In this document: positions 43,762 through 55,740 of the stretch, piece after piece | How the letters are laid out: every line of letters starts with the position of its first letter | Position numbering within the stretch: the stretch's first letter is position 1 | From: Cladopsammia gracilis | Lineage: Eukaryota; Cnidaria; Anthozoa; Scleractinia; Dendrophylliidae | Direction of reading: 5' to 3' | Assembly (NCBI GenBank): GCA_022457155.1 | Contig: JAJGOT010000013.1 | Span: forward strand, 2,293,501-2,357,500 | Length of the DNA stretch: 64,000 nt | Made by a program: the position numbers and the translations under genes | The notes under the pieces: model-generated | Seen by the model: only the letters and a program-made list of their open reading frames with translations | Databases searched by the model: none | What the model was told of the DNA's origin: nothing

Positions 43762-43886
43762 TAGGCCCGGTTCAAACGTCGAACTTCACATGTGCCGAAT
43801 CTAATGCAAATTAGCAAAATCTATTGTTCTTGCTCCTTTGCATTAGATTCGGCACATGTGAAGTTCGACGTTTAAACCGGGCCTTA
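43762..43886. repeat. Fold-back MITE, copy 2
   Basis: Same hairpin as 9776-9902, ends TTAGGCCCGGTTC and its inverse, very little divergence. Confidence 0.9.
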
Positions 43887-44090
43887 TTTCCTTTAAATAC
43901 ACGTACTTGTGGAGTACTTATAAACTTTATCTATGAGGCTAGTAGTGACTTTTGTTGTTCGTTTTGTTTTTAATAAAACAGTTGTTCTTTTGTTTAATCT
44001 CTTGGAATTGCCCACTCCAGAAACTATTAAAAATACCATAATACTCTTTAAAGTGCAGATTTGGGTGGTGCTTGATGTAAGCCTCATTTT

Positions 44091-44877
44091 AACAATTTCT
44101 TTTGTTTTCAGCACGAACTGCACGTGCTATGCTTCAACTTCGTGGCAATTTGCATACGCTGCACATTTTTTATGCGAACACACAATGCTACGTCTTGGCG
44201 TTCCTACATGTACTCTGAATTCCATTGTGCCATTCTAACAAAGGAGACTTGAATAATTACAACCGGGTGAGGCGGAGCCTGTGCATAAAAGGGTATTATG
44301 GTATTTATCGGAGTGGCCAATTTGGAGTGTACAGTCAAACCCGGCTTTATATTAACAATTTCTTTTGTTTTCAGCACGAACTGCACGTGCTATGCTTCAA
44401 CTTCGTGGCAATTTGCATACGCTGCACATTTTTTATGCGAACACACAATGCTACGTCTTGGCGTTCCTACATGTACTCTGAATTCCATTGTGCCATTCTA
44501 ACAAAGGAGACTTGAATAATTACAACCGGGTGAGGCGGAGCCTGTGCATAAAAGGGTATTATGGTATTTATCGGAGTGGCCAATTTGGAGTGTACAGTCA
44601 AACCCGGCTTTATATTAACAATTTCTTTTGTTTTCAGCACGAACTGCACGTGCTATGCTTCAACTTCGTGGCAATTTGCATACGCTGCACATTTTTTATG
44701 CGAACACACAATGCTACGTCTTGGCGTTCCTACATGTACTCTGAATTCCATTGTGCCATTCTAACAAAGGAGACTTGAATAATTACAACCGGGTGAGGCG
44801 GAGCCTGTGCATAAAAGGGTATTATGGTATTTATCGGAGTGGCCAATTTGGAGTGTACAGTCAAACCCGGCTTTATA
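44091..44877 (+). repeat. Three near-identical 263-bp tandem units
   Basis: Units start at 44091, 44354 and 44617 with AACAATTTCTTTTGTTTTCAG and end with GTGTACAGTCAAACCCGGCTT. I see no differences between units over the parts compared, so the duplication is very recent or homogenised. 44880-45065 continues the parent repeat. Confidence 0.95.
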
Positions 44878-45319
44878 GACATCCGCTCAATAAGGAAACC
44901 CCGTTATTACGGACAGTTGCCTTGGTTCTGGCCTAGTGTCACTAGTGTCTTAGTGGGGTTACATGCGGTAATTTACTGTACTTTTCAGTCATCCCTGTGA
45001 ACTGGCTTAATACGGATACCGGCTTTCCGTGGTCCCTTCGGTGTCCGTATTAACGGGCTTCAACTGTATATAATTCAGAATTTCACCATTTTTAGTTGAT
45101 GTCAATAGAACAAATCAGCATATATTTACCGTAAAAGTCAACGAAAATATTCGACATTTATTACAATGGCTTTTAATACCGAATTAATATAACTGTCAGG
45201 GGCGTTCCTAGACCAAGCGACGTCACATTTTCCGTGACACTGCCCTCTGTCCTTTTAAGTAAACAACCTCACGGTACTAAGAACACACAAGGCAGAGCAT
45301 TCTCCAAGGGTGTCCACTT

Positions 45320-45598
45320 AGAGCCGTTTTCAATTGAGTGTCGAAAGTTTGGTTCTGTATGACTGAATTAATGCTTTGTAATTGGCTAAAAATCTCGCGC
45401 CACTTTATCAACCAATCAGAAGTAAAACCAAAACAAATCATGACTTACTCGCACGCGTTTTCCCGCCCTTGGCGCCGGCTACATGTATTTACTTCGAGCC
45501 CTGATTGGTTCATTGGATTGTCTGTGTCTGTTGTGATTGGCCAGAGTAATTACTTTGGTTTAGGGTTTGGTTTACGACGCTCAAGTAAAAACGGCTCT
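45320..45598 (+). repeat. TA-flanked MITE family, copy 4 (AGAGCCG variant)
   Basis: AGAGCCGTTTTCAATTGAG to TAAAAACGGCTCT; the same C/G change in both ends suggests a sub-family. TA at both boundaries. Confidence 0.9.
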
Positions 45599-46002
45599 AA
45601 TAAAGATTTTAGGATAAATAAGGAAACAGCAAACGGAATTTGAATAAAGAGGCAAATTATCAAGACAAAGGAGGGCGGTAGACGTGCTTGTTACTTATCT
45701 TCGTTTATCACCCTCACTTCCCACAATTAATTCTTTTTAAATTTCCCTTGCACTATAGTCAAATGTTAGAAAGAATGAAATTGCTCGCTCCATATACCTG
45801 CGTATATATAAAAAACGTTAGTTAAGATAAAACTGGTTAAAATATTGCTCCGACTTTTACTTCCCAATTCAGTCCTTCATCAGGGACGGTTATAAAATAC
45901 AAATTCTTAATGGTAAAATGTTTGCATACGATATTTGCTAGGCTCGCGCGCGAGCTACATTTCGAGCGTCGAAAAGGCTGCAAAAATGCTATTTACAAGT
46001 TG

Positions 46003-46230
46003 TCATGAGTCAAAACGAAACGTACGTGTTCGTTTTAGTTCTTCGCGTAGGTTTCTTCCGTGAGGGTGTTTGGTCTTCAGTTTGAGCATCCAGTAGCATT
46101 CCACTTCAGTGCGGTCCCGTTGTGATTTGACTGCTTGATTTCTGATACTTGAATGTCAGCGATGGAGTCCCCGTCATTGTCGGGATTGAAGTGGGCAGCT
46201 ACGGGGTTGACCTCGGAAAACCTGCGTATG
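46003..46230 (-). pseudogene. Penelope-like GIY-YIG nuclease remnant
   Basis: On the minus strand, one frame reads VNPVAAHFNPDNDGDSIADI and continues in a second frame as ECYWMLKLKTKHPHGRNLRE before a TGA, so at least one frameshift separates them. The pattern PVA.HFN...HSISD...W..KL.T..P.GLN is how the C-terminal GIY-YIG domain of Penelope-like retroelements reads. CCCTGATGAAGGACTG at about 45880 is like the downstream tails of such elements. A dead fragment. Confidence 0.6.
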
Positions 46231-47627
46231 AAGCATTACAGTGTAAGATTTATAATCGACATAAAAACTCACTCTTACCTTCTATGGAAAGTACACTATC
46301 ATAAGAAAACAATTGAACAATTATATTTTCGTGCTTGTTTACAAATTAACAGCCTCTTTTATAGATGTTGCCAGAAGGGCCTTGTCTTGTGAAGAATTTT
46401 CCACCATGTGATTATGAGCAGATGGAACTTTGATCAGAAAAAAACACTGAGGTCCTCTTTCATCGCTGTTAACAGCTTCTTGGTTCAGTACCCATGCATA
46501 CATGCAACAACAAAAATAACGAAATATGTTCTCTTCGGCCATTCGTTAAGATCTGGCGTTTATATGGTGATCTCTTTTGTGCAAATAAAACGTATACATG
46601 TGTACATGTACCACAATGGTGCAAGTTTAATTAATAGTGTTGAATAAAATTCAGATGAACGTTTGGCTTTGATATTTTTGTTGACGTTTGTTGAAGTCAG
46701 AGACGTTTTAATTATAGTTATATTCTAGTTAACGTTATACCGCAGAGTTCGGAAAATACCGGCCTCCGTTACTTTCGAAATTAGCAGGCCTAAGGGGCCG
46801 CATCTTTCGGGCACCTAAAATACGTCAGTAATTGAAGGGAAAAAAATGATAATAAACACAACCGCGGAATAAACATAATGTGGCTTTAATTCTCCTCTTT
46901 CTCATTGATTCTTCGGCATTCCTCGGCATTCTTCGGCATTCCTCGGAATTCTTCGGCATTCCTCGGCATTCTTATACAGTAAAACACTAAGCTATTCCAT
47001 CTGCAGGAGACGCCACTCAGTATAGTATTTTCGATTGGACCGTGTCTTTCGGAGGGGGCCGTTACTTTCGGGTGTGCCGTTACTTTCGGGAATTTCTAGA
47101 AAGGTCCGAAAATTAACGTTATTACTTTCGGGTAGCCGCTACTTTGGGAACTCTAAGGTATTCTATTATTCTAGAGCTTGAAGTGCCAATAGGAAAAAAC
47201 CAAAGCTGTCAGAAGAATACTCTTCTTTACAGAAGTAGCCAATCAAATGCGCCCCACTGCATTGCATTCAAGACAACCAAATTTGAGTTTTGATGGACAA
47301 CAATCAAAATATGAACCGAATTTTGCCCACTAAGAGGAGACAATATTTATCAAAATTGAATTTTAATCCCACGAGCGGCTCATTAAACGTTTTCCTACAG
47401 CCCGATGTAATTTGATATTATTACCAGAAAAAATTGTAACTGGCTTTGTTTTGATTGATTTTGATCTTTACTTTGTGTTAGCTGGTACAATTGTTCATTG
47501 TTTACGTCGATTGCTCGGACATTCCTTCGGAATTTGAAATTAGAATGTCCTTTGATTGACATCCACCAAAACCCAACTTCCCCTACTTAGGCTACTTTGG
47601 ATAACGCAACCCTACTTACCCTGGCAG
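46231..47627. other. Intergenic, downstream of the TPR-CHAT gene
   Basis: Contains an imperfect decamer-type repeat CTTCGGCATTCCTCGGCATT at 46908-46975 and several GTTACTTTCGG words at 46760-47150. No gene recognised. Confidence 0.6.
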
Positions 47628-50600
47628 CTATTGGGTTTTATCAAACTCTAGTGTGACGTCATCACCAATGAGCACAAACGGAGCCCAGTACTTCTCTTTA
47701 CTAAACTTTTCGGACTCTCTCATGGAATTCATAGTTTGGTTCAGAGTTTCACTGGCACTCCTTCCTCTTACCAAGTGTTGGTAGAAAATTTTCATGAACT
47801 CCAAAGTAGCTTTGTCGTCAATAGCCCACAATGACACCAGAACAGAACGAGCACCAGCACCCAAAAACGCCCGTGCAATGCCAACCACACCCTCAGCCTT
47901 GATCTCCCCCCGAGCACTATGACAACAACTAAGAACAACCAGTCTTGCCCGCATCTGAACATTCAACACATCTTTAATGGTTAAAACAAAGTCTTCCTCA
48001 ACTGGAGTCTGAGATGGCAGTGTAGGGTTGGGAGTCAAGACAATTTCTCCAGTCTCCATTTTACCATGAGCGGCAATGTGCACCAAAGCAACCGAGGAGA
48101 GTCCTTTCAACACTTCATCTTTTGTTGCCTGCCTTCCAGTCACAGGGTCAGTTTGAAGTATTCGCCCAATCATCTCAACTTCCTCTTTGGCGCATGGCAG
48201 CTGTTGTAGCTTTTTCCCTTTATAGCTAACTTCTTGTACCCATGGATCGCCCACAAGAAGAGCACCAGTCTTACTGTGGCAGTCGTCTTCACAATCTGTA
48301 ATCAATTTCAGACTAGTCAGGGATGGAAGCACTCGGATTTTAAAGGTTTCACAAACGTATCTCGAATTCGAATCCATAAATGCAGCATACGGAGCCAAAC
48401 ACAATGGACCTTCAGGGACGACTATAACTTCATTGCCATCGAGCAAGTCGACAATGGGGCCAAATATGACATCGTATAAAGTTCGTAAGGCATTTATCTC
48501 AAAGTGCGAGGAATCAGATCGTGGCTTGTTGGATCTTTCATATGCTAGTTTTGTATCTTTCTCCGTCTCTAATGAGCGATCTTCGCATTTTACATTGCCT
48601 CTCACATCCATTTCCTGGCAAGCGGTTAGCATAAGAGATTGAAAATAGGTCACGACATCGTTGTCACTGATCTGTTCTCTTCTTAATTCAACTTCTTTTC
48701 CTCTTTTAGAAACCCAGAAAACTATTTCCGTTTCGCCAATCCCTATAAAAACTGTATTTGATGGAAAGCAACTAAAAAGATCACTTTTACTTATCTTCAC
48801 TGTTTCCGATCCGGTACTTGTTCTTTGAAATACATACTTTAGTTCCATGAGATCTTTTAGAGCCTGTGCACGTCCTTGCTCAGCCGATATAAGTGCTTCT
48901 ACAACCTTACCTTGCTTTAAAAACAAACGCCATAACCTAGAGTACACGATATCGTGCCGATTTCGTAAGCTAATTTTCCACTGATCGTTGAAGTGAAGTT
49001 TATCCCTAACATCATTATACGTTGAAACACTGCACTGATAATAATCTATGGCTTTTTCGAAATTTCCCAGATTTTCATGGACGATGCCAAGATCACCATA
49101 AGCGCGTCCTTCTTCTGCCCTGTTTCCGATTTCTTTGGCAATCTTGAGACCATGTTCGTGGCAGTCAATAGCTTTTGGGAAATCTTTAAGGCCGTTATAG
49201 GCGATACCAAGATTTCCATAAGCGCATCCTTCAATTTCCCTCTCTCCGATTTCTCTGACAACCTTGAGACAACGTTCATGATAGTCGATGGCCTTTTTGA
49301 AATCCCCCAGCCTGCAATGAAAGTTCCCAAGATTTGTGTAAGCCCTTCCTTCTCCTGCCCTGTGTCCAATTTCTTTGGCAATCTCGAGAAAACGTTCTTG
49401 ATAGTCTATGGCTAGTTCAAAATTCTCCAGAATTTGGTGGATGCTGCCAAGGTTAGAATACGCATTTCCTTCACCCTTCCTATCTCCGATTTTTTTGGCT
49501 ATCTTGAGATGACGTTTATGATAGTCTATGGCTGTTTTGAAGTCCCCCAGACTGTAATAGGCGTTTCCAAGGTTACAATACGTATCCCCTTCACCTGCCC
49601 TGTCTCCGATTTCTTTGGCAATCTCTAGATCACGTTCATGGAAGTCGATGGCTTTTTTGAAATCTCCCAGAATGTGATGGTAGTTTCCAAGATTACAAAA
49701 AGCCCTTCCTTCTGCAGCTCTGTCTCCGATTTCTTTGGCAATCTTGAGAAGACGTCCATAGTAATCCATGGCCTTTTTTAAATTCCCCAGACTGTCATAG
49801 GCGGTGCCAAGATTACCGTAAGCCCCTCCTTCTCCTGCCCTGTCTCCGATTTCTTTGGCGATCTTGATATGACGGCTATGGTAGTCGATGGCGGTTTTGA
49901 AATTTCCCAGAATGTGATGAGCGTTGCCAAGATTACCGTAAGCTCTACCTTCTCCCGCTCTGTCTCCGATTTCTTTGGCAATCTCAAGATTACGCTCATG
50001 GTAGTCTATGGCTGTTTTGAAATCGCCCAGATTGATATGGACGTTGCCAAGACTACCATAAGAGCTTCCTTCTCCTGCCCTGTCTCCGGTTTCTTTGGCA
50101 ATCTTGAGGCTGCGTTTATGAAATTCGATGGATTGTTTGAAATTCCCCAGAGTGCGATGGGCGTTGCCAAGATTACCATACGCGATTCCTTCTCCTGCTT
50201 TGTGTCCGATCTCTTTGGCAATCTTGAGATGACGTTCATGGAAGTCTATGGCTTTTTTTAAATCTCCCAGACTGTGATGGACGTTGCCAAGATTACTGTA
50301 AGCTCCACCTTCGCATGTCCTGTCTTCTAGTTCTTTGGCGATCTTGAGATGAAGCTCATGGTAGTACAGGGCTGTTTTCAAATCCCCCAGAATGCGATGG
50401 ACTTTGCCAAGATTCCCATACGCTAATCCTTCTCCTGCTCTATGTCCGATTTCTCTAACAATCTTGAGATAACGCTCAAAGTAGTCTTTGGCTTTTTTTA
50501 AATCTCCCAGGCAGTAAAGGGCATTGCCAAGATTACAATACGCGCCCGCTTCTTCTTCTTTGTCTTCCTTTTTTTTGGCAATTTGGAGATAACGCTCAAA

Positions 50601-50774
50601 GTAGTCTTTGGCTTTTTTAAAATCTCCCAGGCTGTAAAGGGCATTGCCAAGATTACAATACGCGCGTGCTTCTTCTTCTCTGTCTTCCATTTCTTTGGCA
50701 ATTTGGAGACGATGTTCATGATAGTCTATATCCGTATTGGGATGACCATATGTTTGTGTTTTCCGTTCTGTCAT
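47628..50774 (-). CDS. TPR-CHAT protein, intronless coding exon, putative caspase-like protease
   Basis: 1048 residues. From about residue 35 to 595 there are 14 TPR units of exactly 40 residues (core [23 protein letters not shown], preceded by IGDRAGEG), the TTC28/GPSM2-like type. About 600-680 is a helical linker ([17 protein letters not shown]). About 760-1040 is a CHAT domain: [20 protein letters not shown] with candidate catalytic H903, LSCCHSARG with C951 at the usual CHAT cysteine position, then [14 protein letters not shown]. Both dyad residues are present. CHAT is a caspase-related peptidase fold; bacterial TPR-CHAT proteins act in defence, but the substrates of the animal ones are unknown. 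TTTTTTTTTTTCAG just upstream of the ATG (about 50801) suggests a non-coding 5' exon. No signal peptide or membrane helix; cytosolic. Confidence 0.93.
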   Translation of the reverse strand: MTERKTQTYGHPNTDIDYHEHRLQIAKEMEDREEEARAYCNLGNALYSLGDFKKAKDYFERYLQIAKKKEDKEEEAGAYCNLGNALYCLGDLKKAKDYFERYLKIVREIGHRAGEGLAYGNLGKVHRILGDLKTALYYHELHLKIAKELEDRTCEGGAYSNLGNVHHSLGDLKKAIDFHERHLKIAKEIGHKAGEGIAYGNLGNAHRTLGNFKQSIEFHKRSLKIAKETGDRAGEGSSYGSLGNVHINLGDFKTAIDYHERNLEIAKEIGDRAGEGRAYGNLGNAHHILGNFKTAIDYHSRHIKIAKEIGDRAGEGGAYGNLGTAYDSLGNLKKAMDYYGRLLKIAKEIGDRAAEGRAFCNLGNYHHILGDFKKAIDFHERDLEIAKEIGDRAGEGDTYCNLGNAYYSLGDFKTAIDYHKRHLKIAKKIGDRKGEGNAYSNLGSIHQILENFELAIDYQERFLEIAKEIGHRAGEGRAYTNLGNFHCRLGDFKKAIDYHERCLKVVREIGEREIEGCAYGNLGIAYNGLKDFPKAIDCHEHGLKIAKEIGNRAEEGRAYGDLGIVHENLGNFEKAIDYYQCSVSTYNDVRDKLHFNDQWKISLRNRHDIVYSRLWRLFLKQGKVVEALISAEQGRAQALKDLMELKYVFQRTSTGSETVKISKSDLFSCFPSNTVFIGIGETEIVFWVSKRGKEVELRREQISDNDVVTYFQSLMLTACQEMDVRGNVKCEDRSLETEKDTKLAYERSNKPRSDSSHFEINALRTLYDVIFGPIVDLLDGNEVIVVPEGPLCLAPYAAFMDSNSRYVCETFKIRVLPSLTSLKLITDCEDDCHSKTGALLVGDPWVQEVSYKGKKLQQLPCAKEEVEMIGRILQTDPVTGRQATKDEVLKGLSSVALVHIAAHGKMETGEIVLTPNPTLPSQTPVEEDFVLTIKDVLNVQMRARLVVLSCCHSARGEIKAEGVVGIARAFLGAGARSVLVSLWAIDDKATLEFMKIFYQHLVRGRSASETLNQTMNSMRESEKFSKEKYWAPFVLIGDDVTLEFDKTQ

Positions 50775-51219
50775 TTTAGCGACTTATCCTACGGTTTTCT
50801 TCTGAAAAAAAAAAACATATATACCTTGTTTAAACAATGTCATATCTCTTTTTAGCAGTTGTAGCATCATAGTCATAAATTAGTTGATAAAATGAGTGTC
50901 TTCCTGGAAAATTTCGGGGAGTAGCAAAATTATTCATAAAAACCACCGGAGACAAAGAGGTATGTCACAAATGCTGGCGCTGTTACTGAGTCGAATGGAA
51001 TGTTTTTCATGCTTCATCCACAGAAACGACAAGAAAAGACAAATGATTACTTCAATGTCAGTAATTTTTAATTTAATTTATCTGAGAGAAATTAAACTTC
51101 ATTCAGTCGAAATGCATTTTTTCTATAGCTCATGTTCGATGTTTAATCGTTCTCCGGCAAAGTGATGGTTTTAAAAGTGTCGGCTCAGTCTTTTTGTCGG
51201 AGACTCGAGTATTAAATAC

Positions 51220-51480
51220 AAATACCTCCCTCCCTGTTATATTGACACCAAATATAAAACTAAATTGGACGAAAAGATTCTGTAGAGCAAAACAGAAGCA
51301 GTAGTTTGGAGAAAAAGGGCAGGATTGCAAGGATGGAAGTGGATTACAGTTCATCAATTTCGATATCGTGACAGGCGGTTAAGAAATCAAAGTTTCCATT
51401 CTGGTGGAAATTTGAGTTTATTAGTCGTTATTTTGTCTTTTTAGTTCGTATTTCTTTTGACGATTTTTTCTTCCCTCTTT
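51220..51480 (+). repeat. Arm 1 of an inverted repeat about 2.2 kb apart
   Basis: ATTGACACCAAATATAAAAC, AGAAGCAGTAGTTTGGAGAA, GTGGATTACAGTTCATCAAT and GTCGTTATTTTGTCTTTTTA are inverted at 53690-53960. Confidence 0.85.
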
Positions 51481-52163
51481 AAGATAGTAAAGGAAACTTA
51501 AGGCAAGCTCCTGGCCATATTCATCAAACGGCGATATTTCAGCGCGGACACTGTCCTTTAAATACTGACCAGCTTCGATTCATTGAAATAAAGGAGGGTT
51601 CCTCGGGTGAACTCCCATATATGAGCTATAGGGTACGGTTTTCAGGCAGTTTAGTCTGGGTTAGGGTACAGTAATCAGAGATTTTTGGTCTAGAATGGGG
51701 TATCATTTTCCGCGAAACAGTTCACCTGCGTGAAGAAGTTAGTCTTGACATGGTTTACTGGCAAATGGTATTTAAAAATCAGTACGGCGGGTAGTACGGC
51801 ATTTTTTACTGACCCCTGTTAACTAATAACTGTGATAGTTTTCTGGAAAATAGCAAGTTTGGAATAGGTCTAGGATAGGATAGGGTTTTTCGGTGTTTAG
51901 TCAAAATGCAACTAAAATGGTCTAGCGGTACACCCCCATCCAGAAGATTTGCGCAGTACCCCTTCGGACGGTTTCCTGACTTCAAATGGTATCTTTAACA
52001 CATTACGTCGATTTTCTTTGGTCTAAAAACCTGTGACGTTTTTTTTTTTTACCTATTTCTGTCTTGCACCCTATCGTTTTACGTTGCTTTTTTATGCCCT
52101 TGTGAGTTTGGCAGGTTTTTACACTGAAGACGAGCCTTTCTACCACAACAATCAGCGAGTATT

Positions 52164-52350
52164 AGAGCGGGTTTCCATTGAGTGCAGTAAAACCAAACCA
52201 AAGTAATTTCTCTGACCAATCACAGAACTCGCAGACAGTCCAATGAACCAATCAGAACTTGAAGCAAATACACGTAGTGGGGGCCAAGCGCGGGAGAAAA
52301 CGCGTGCGAGCAAGTCACGATTGGTTTTGGTTTTACTTCTGATTGGTTGA
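52164..52350 (-). repeat. TA-flanked MITE family, copy 5, truncated
   Basis: Reverse orientation; it ends at TTCTGATTGGTTGA where the next copy starts. Confidence 0.85.
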
Positions 52351-52351
52351 T

Positions 52352-52619
52352 AGAGCAGTTTTAAATTGAGTGTGAAAAATAATTACACAATTGCTTTGGT
52401 TTTTCATTGCTACGCTTTGTGATTGGCTAACAAAAATCTCGCGCCACTTTCTCGACCAATCAGAAGTAAAACCAAAACCAATCGTGACTTGTTCGCACGC
52501 GTTTTCCCGCGCTTGGTGCCGCCGACATGTAATTGCTTCGAGCTCTGATTGGTTCATTGTGATTGTTCAGAGTAATTACATTGGTTTTGGTTTTACCACA
52601 CTCAATTGAAAACTGCTCT
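52352..52619 (+). repeat. TA-flanked MITE family, copy 6
   Basis: Complete copy, AGAGCAGTTTTAAATTGAG to ACTGCTCT, TA at both ends. It directly follows the truncated copy 5 in the opposite direction, a nested insertion. Confidence 0.95.
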
Positions 52620-52834
52620 ATTAATATTATGAGACTAACAAACAGTGGTATTCTTCACCAGCGAGTAACAGAATCTAATTTTTTCCCTTTTTGTGTTCAC
52701 GAACGATTTCGAAATATAAGCAAAATATGTGAATAACTCCCTTGTTCCACCTAAAGAGTGACACAAATAACATAATTGTTTAAAATAACAATTTTGTTAC
52801 TAGTACACTTTGGTTCGTATTGTTTTCGCTGTGG

Positions 52835-53312
52835 CTAAATGCTCGGCAGCCGGTCACGGTCTCAAATAGACTAAATGCCCGGCAGTCAGACATTTTCACA
52901 AAATTTTCACTGAAAGGCTCTTTCAAACCTTTTGAGAGTATTCGATGTTCGTTTAGGCAGTCAGAAATTTTCACAGAATTTTGACTTATAATAATACTTT
53001 CAAATAATTTTGGGAATCGCTTGACATTTCTAAACGAACTTTGAATACTCATAAGAGGTTTGAGTGAGACGTTCAGTCGAAATTCTGTGAAATTTTCTGA
53101 CTGCGAGTCTCAGCAGAAATTTCCTAAGTGTCGAGAACATAGCGATCTTATGGTATGCCCAAGCTTGGATATTTCGTCAACTGGAAAAGCAAAATAATTT
53201 TTGGAAGCGTTTGACATTTCTAAACGAACATCGAATACTCTCAAAAGGTTTGAAAGAGCCTTTCAGAGAAAATTTTGTGACAATTTCTGACTGCCGGGCA
53301 TTTAGCCACAGC
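52835..53312. repeat. Long palindrome with iterated inner arms
   Basis: Outer CTGTGGCTAAATGC / GCATTTAGCCACAG. Inner copies of ACATTTCTAAACGAAC, TCGAATACTCTCAAAAGG and TTTTCACAAAATTTTC occur in both directions, at least two per arm. Confidence 0.9.
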
Positions 53313-53689
53313 GTATTTTTTTCCCAAAAGGAACGCCATTTTTCAGTCATTTGATATTCTCAGTGTTCAAGGGAATCATTACTTTTTTCTACTCCTAGAC
53401 CCGACCTTCCTGTTATAACATCAGGCACTATTTTTCCAAAAGATACAAGAGCTATACAAAATACAACTGTTCATTGAAAACATACCTCAGTGAAACCTAG
53501 TCGGCTCTTCTGTCTCTTTCTGGATCGCTTGATTTGCCACAAAAAAGATAATCTACGAGGGAAGGTAGTCAATGGATACAGCAGTTACACTCAATACTGA
53601 ACACACATCGGGACAGTGTCAAGGATGAAATATCGTGTTTCTTGATTATGGCCAGGAGCTTGCTTTAACTTGCTTTATTATCTTAAAAT

Positions 53690-53960
53690 AGAAAGAAAAA
53701 ATCGCCAAAAGTGATGAACGCAAAGAAATGTGATTTAAAAAGACAAAATAACGACTTAAAATCTCAAAATTCCGCCAGAATCATTTCTTGACCGCCTGTC
53801 ACGATACGGCGGAATTGATGAACTGTAATCCACTTCACGCATCCTTGTATAAATCCTGCACGTTTTCTCCAAACTACTGCTTCTGTGTTGCTCTATAGAA
53901 TCTTTTTATCCCATTTAAGTATATATTTGGTGGCATTTGGTAATATAACATTGAAATTAA
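53690..53960 (-). repeat. Arm 2 of the inverted repeat, mate of 51220-51480
   Basis: Contains AAAAGACAAAATAACGACTT, TTGATGAACTGTAATCCACTT and TCCAAACTACTGCTTCTG, inverse to arm 1. The related copy at 31190-31850 covers the same left portion. Confidence 0.85.
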
Positions 53961-55440
53961 GTAAACAAAATTTCGTTATTTTGGCAGCACGGTCGACGGT
54001 TCCTTTAAACTGGATAAAACTTCTCCCTTTTAATTAGTAGCTAATAACTTACCTTAGTACAGGTGTTGATGAGTATCGACCTTTTAGCACAGGAAATTTA
54101 ACTGTTTTTTCCCTTCTTCACAGTCTTCTGTATAGTCTTATATGCCTCAGTGATATTACAAAAATAACTCGCATTGAATTGTGCATCTGATAAGCTGACA
54201 CGTGCTGTAACACTTTGCGTTGTTTTTCAGCTTTTGTATTTTGTCTATTTCTGGTCAGACGCGTTTGTTCCGACATAGAAACTGAAAATTTTTAACTGCT
54301 CCGAAATTCAGACAAATTAAAAGCGGGCACAAGAAAATCAAGCTATAAACAGATATGAAATCACACGTTCACATACAATATTATATATTATTTTTCTTAA
54401 CAGCAGTCATTGGGAATAAATACCGTATAATCCCCCCAAAACGTCTAAAATTTTCAGCTGTAAAATGAAACAATAATTTTCGTGTTTACCGGAATTTTCT
54501 GGAGAAGAGACAACCTTGCGAGGTATTCTCAAATTTTCGAAACATTTTTCCCGAAAATTTCCGTTCCAATAAGACCAATATTTCCCAATATGGCGGACCG
54601 AACGAGCTAGTTCAATAAAGTTTTTATTTTAATGGCATTTTCAAAAATTTGCCGATAAATTAATGCAACCATTCTCGGTTGACGCGCGCGCGCCAAAGCG
54701 AGGCATATTCTTGCATTTTTCAAGCAACTTTGCGAAAAGTTTAACGAAAAGTGTCCGCCAAACATATGGAAAAATGTTTCTACTTAATGGGAAACAGTTT
54801 TTATTTGTTCATTGTTTCATAAAAGGAATTCGGCGAAATGAGTTCGTAAGCGGTCCATCTTAGCGGTCCGTATTGCAAAATTCGGATCGCTCAAGGAACC
54901 AATCGGAATACTTGTTTTTCCTTTTCATCGTAGACCAGTTCGCCATATAATAAAATATGATAGGGAACATTGACATATAACAGAGTTAAGACGGCTAGCA
55001 AAATCGTTAGGTTTTCTTGTTACAAAAGTTAAAGTATTGTGGTCAGTTAACATGATGCCACGTCAACAATATCACTAGTTTATATGTTCTTTTCAAAATT
55101 CTACCAGGTGTGGCCTTGATTGTAACAGTAGTGGAGAGGCAGGGTAAAATTGCAAACAAAGGATTAAATATTCCCCTGTCATATTTCCCTCGTTTTAGCC
55201 CCTGATAATAAATAACACAAACTGAAAGACATTACAGGGCGTCACATTGAAAACACAGTGAAATCGGCGAATATTTTTAGGAAAAGACTACTTTTTCAAA
55301 GTGATTCCTGCATAATTAACTTGGTCGCGACCAAAAAGTGAAATTTTTATAACATCATTGACATCATTCGATGGTTTCGTGCCTTGATTTTAGGTTTCGA
55401 GTCTTCAATTATAATGTTATGTACTTATTGACTAAGTGGG

Positions 55441-55740
55441 AGGGTCGGATGGGAAAATATTTGGCTCGAGGTCATCGCTGCGCTCGGTCCGTACGCCATG
55501 ACCGAGAGCCAAATATTTTCCTATCCGGCCCGACCTAACTTTATAGTCAAGAAGAAATTTTATCATATGACCAATTTGGTGACAAAATTATTTGAAATCT
55601 TAACGCGCGAGGCCGTACGCTTTTGTAGTAGGGCCGTAACTCGCTCCCGCAAATGCGTACGGCCCTCATACGAGACTTTCATCAATGGTTTTGCAAAGAA
55701 AAGGTTCGTAGGGCCGTACGGGTCATATGATAAATAACAG
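55441..55740. repeat. Two adjacent palindromic elements
   Basis: 55441-55536 is a hairpin (GGGTCGGATGGGAAAATATT / AATATTTTCCTATCCGGCCC) around CGCTGCGCTCGG. 55557-55738 has TTATCATATGACC / GGTCATATGATAA ends and several GGCCGTACG words. Confidence 0.8.

Larger units (their letters stand above)
41248..46002. other. Intergenic region upstream of JmjC; repeats, no gene
   Basis: The JmjC promoter must lie just above 41247; there is no TATA box. Listed elements follow. 41290-42250 and 42960-43760 show nothing beyond dispersed repeats and AT-rich sequence. Confidence 0.6.

Noticed and set aside
43933..44936. Repeated frames of 60-101 codons at 44 kb
   Set aside because: They are the same frames repeated by the 263-bp tandem duplication; no family similarity recognised.
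49046..50719. Open frames of 64-130 codons on both strands inside the TPR-CHAT gene
   Set aside because: They are shadows of the 120-bp periodic TPR coding sequence; their repeated motifs follow the TPR register in other frames.
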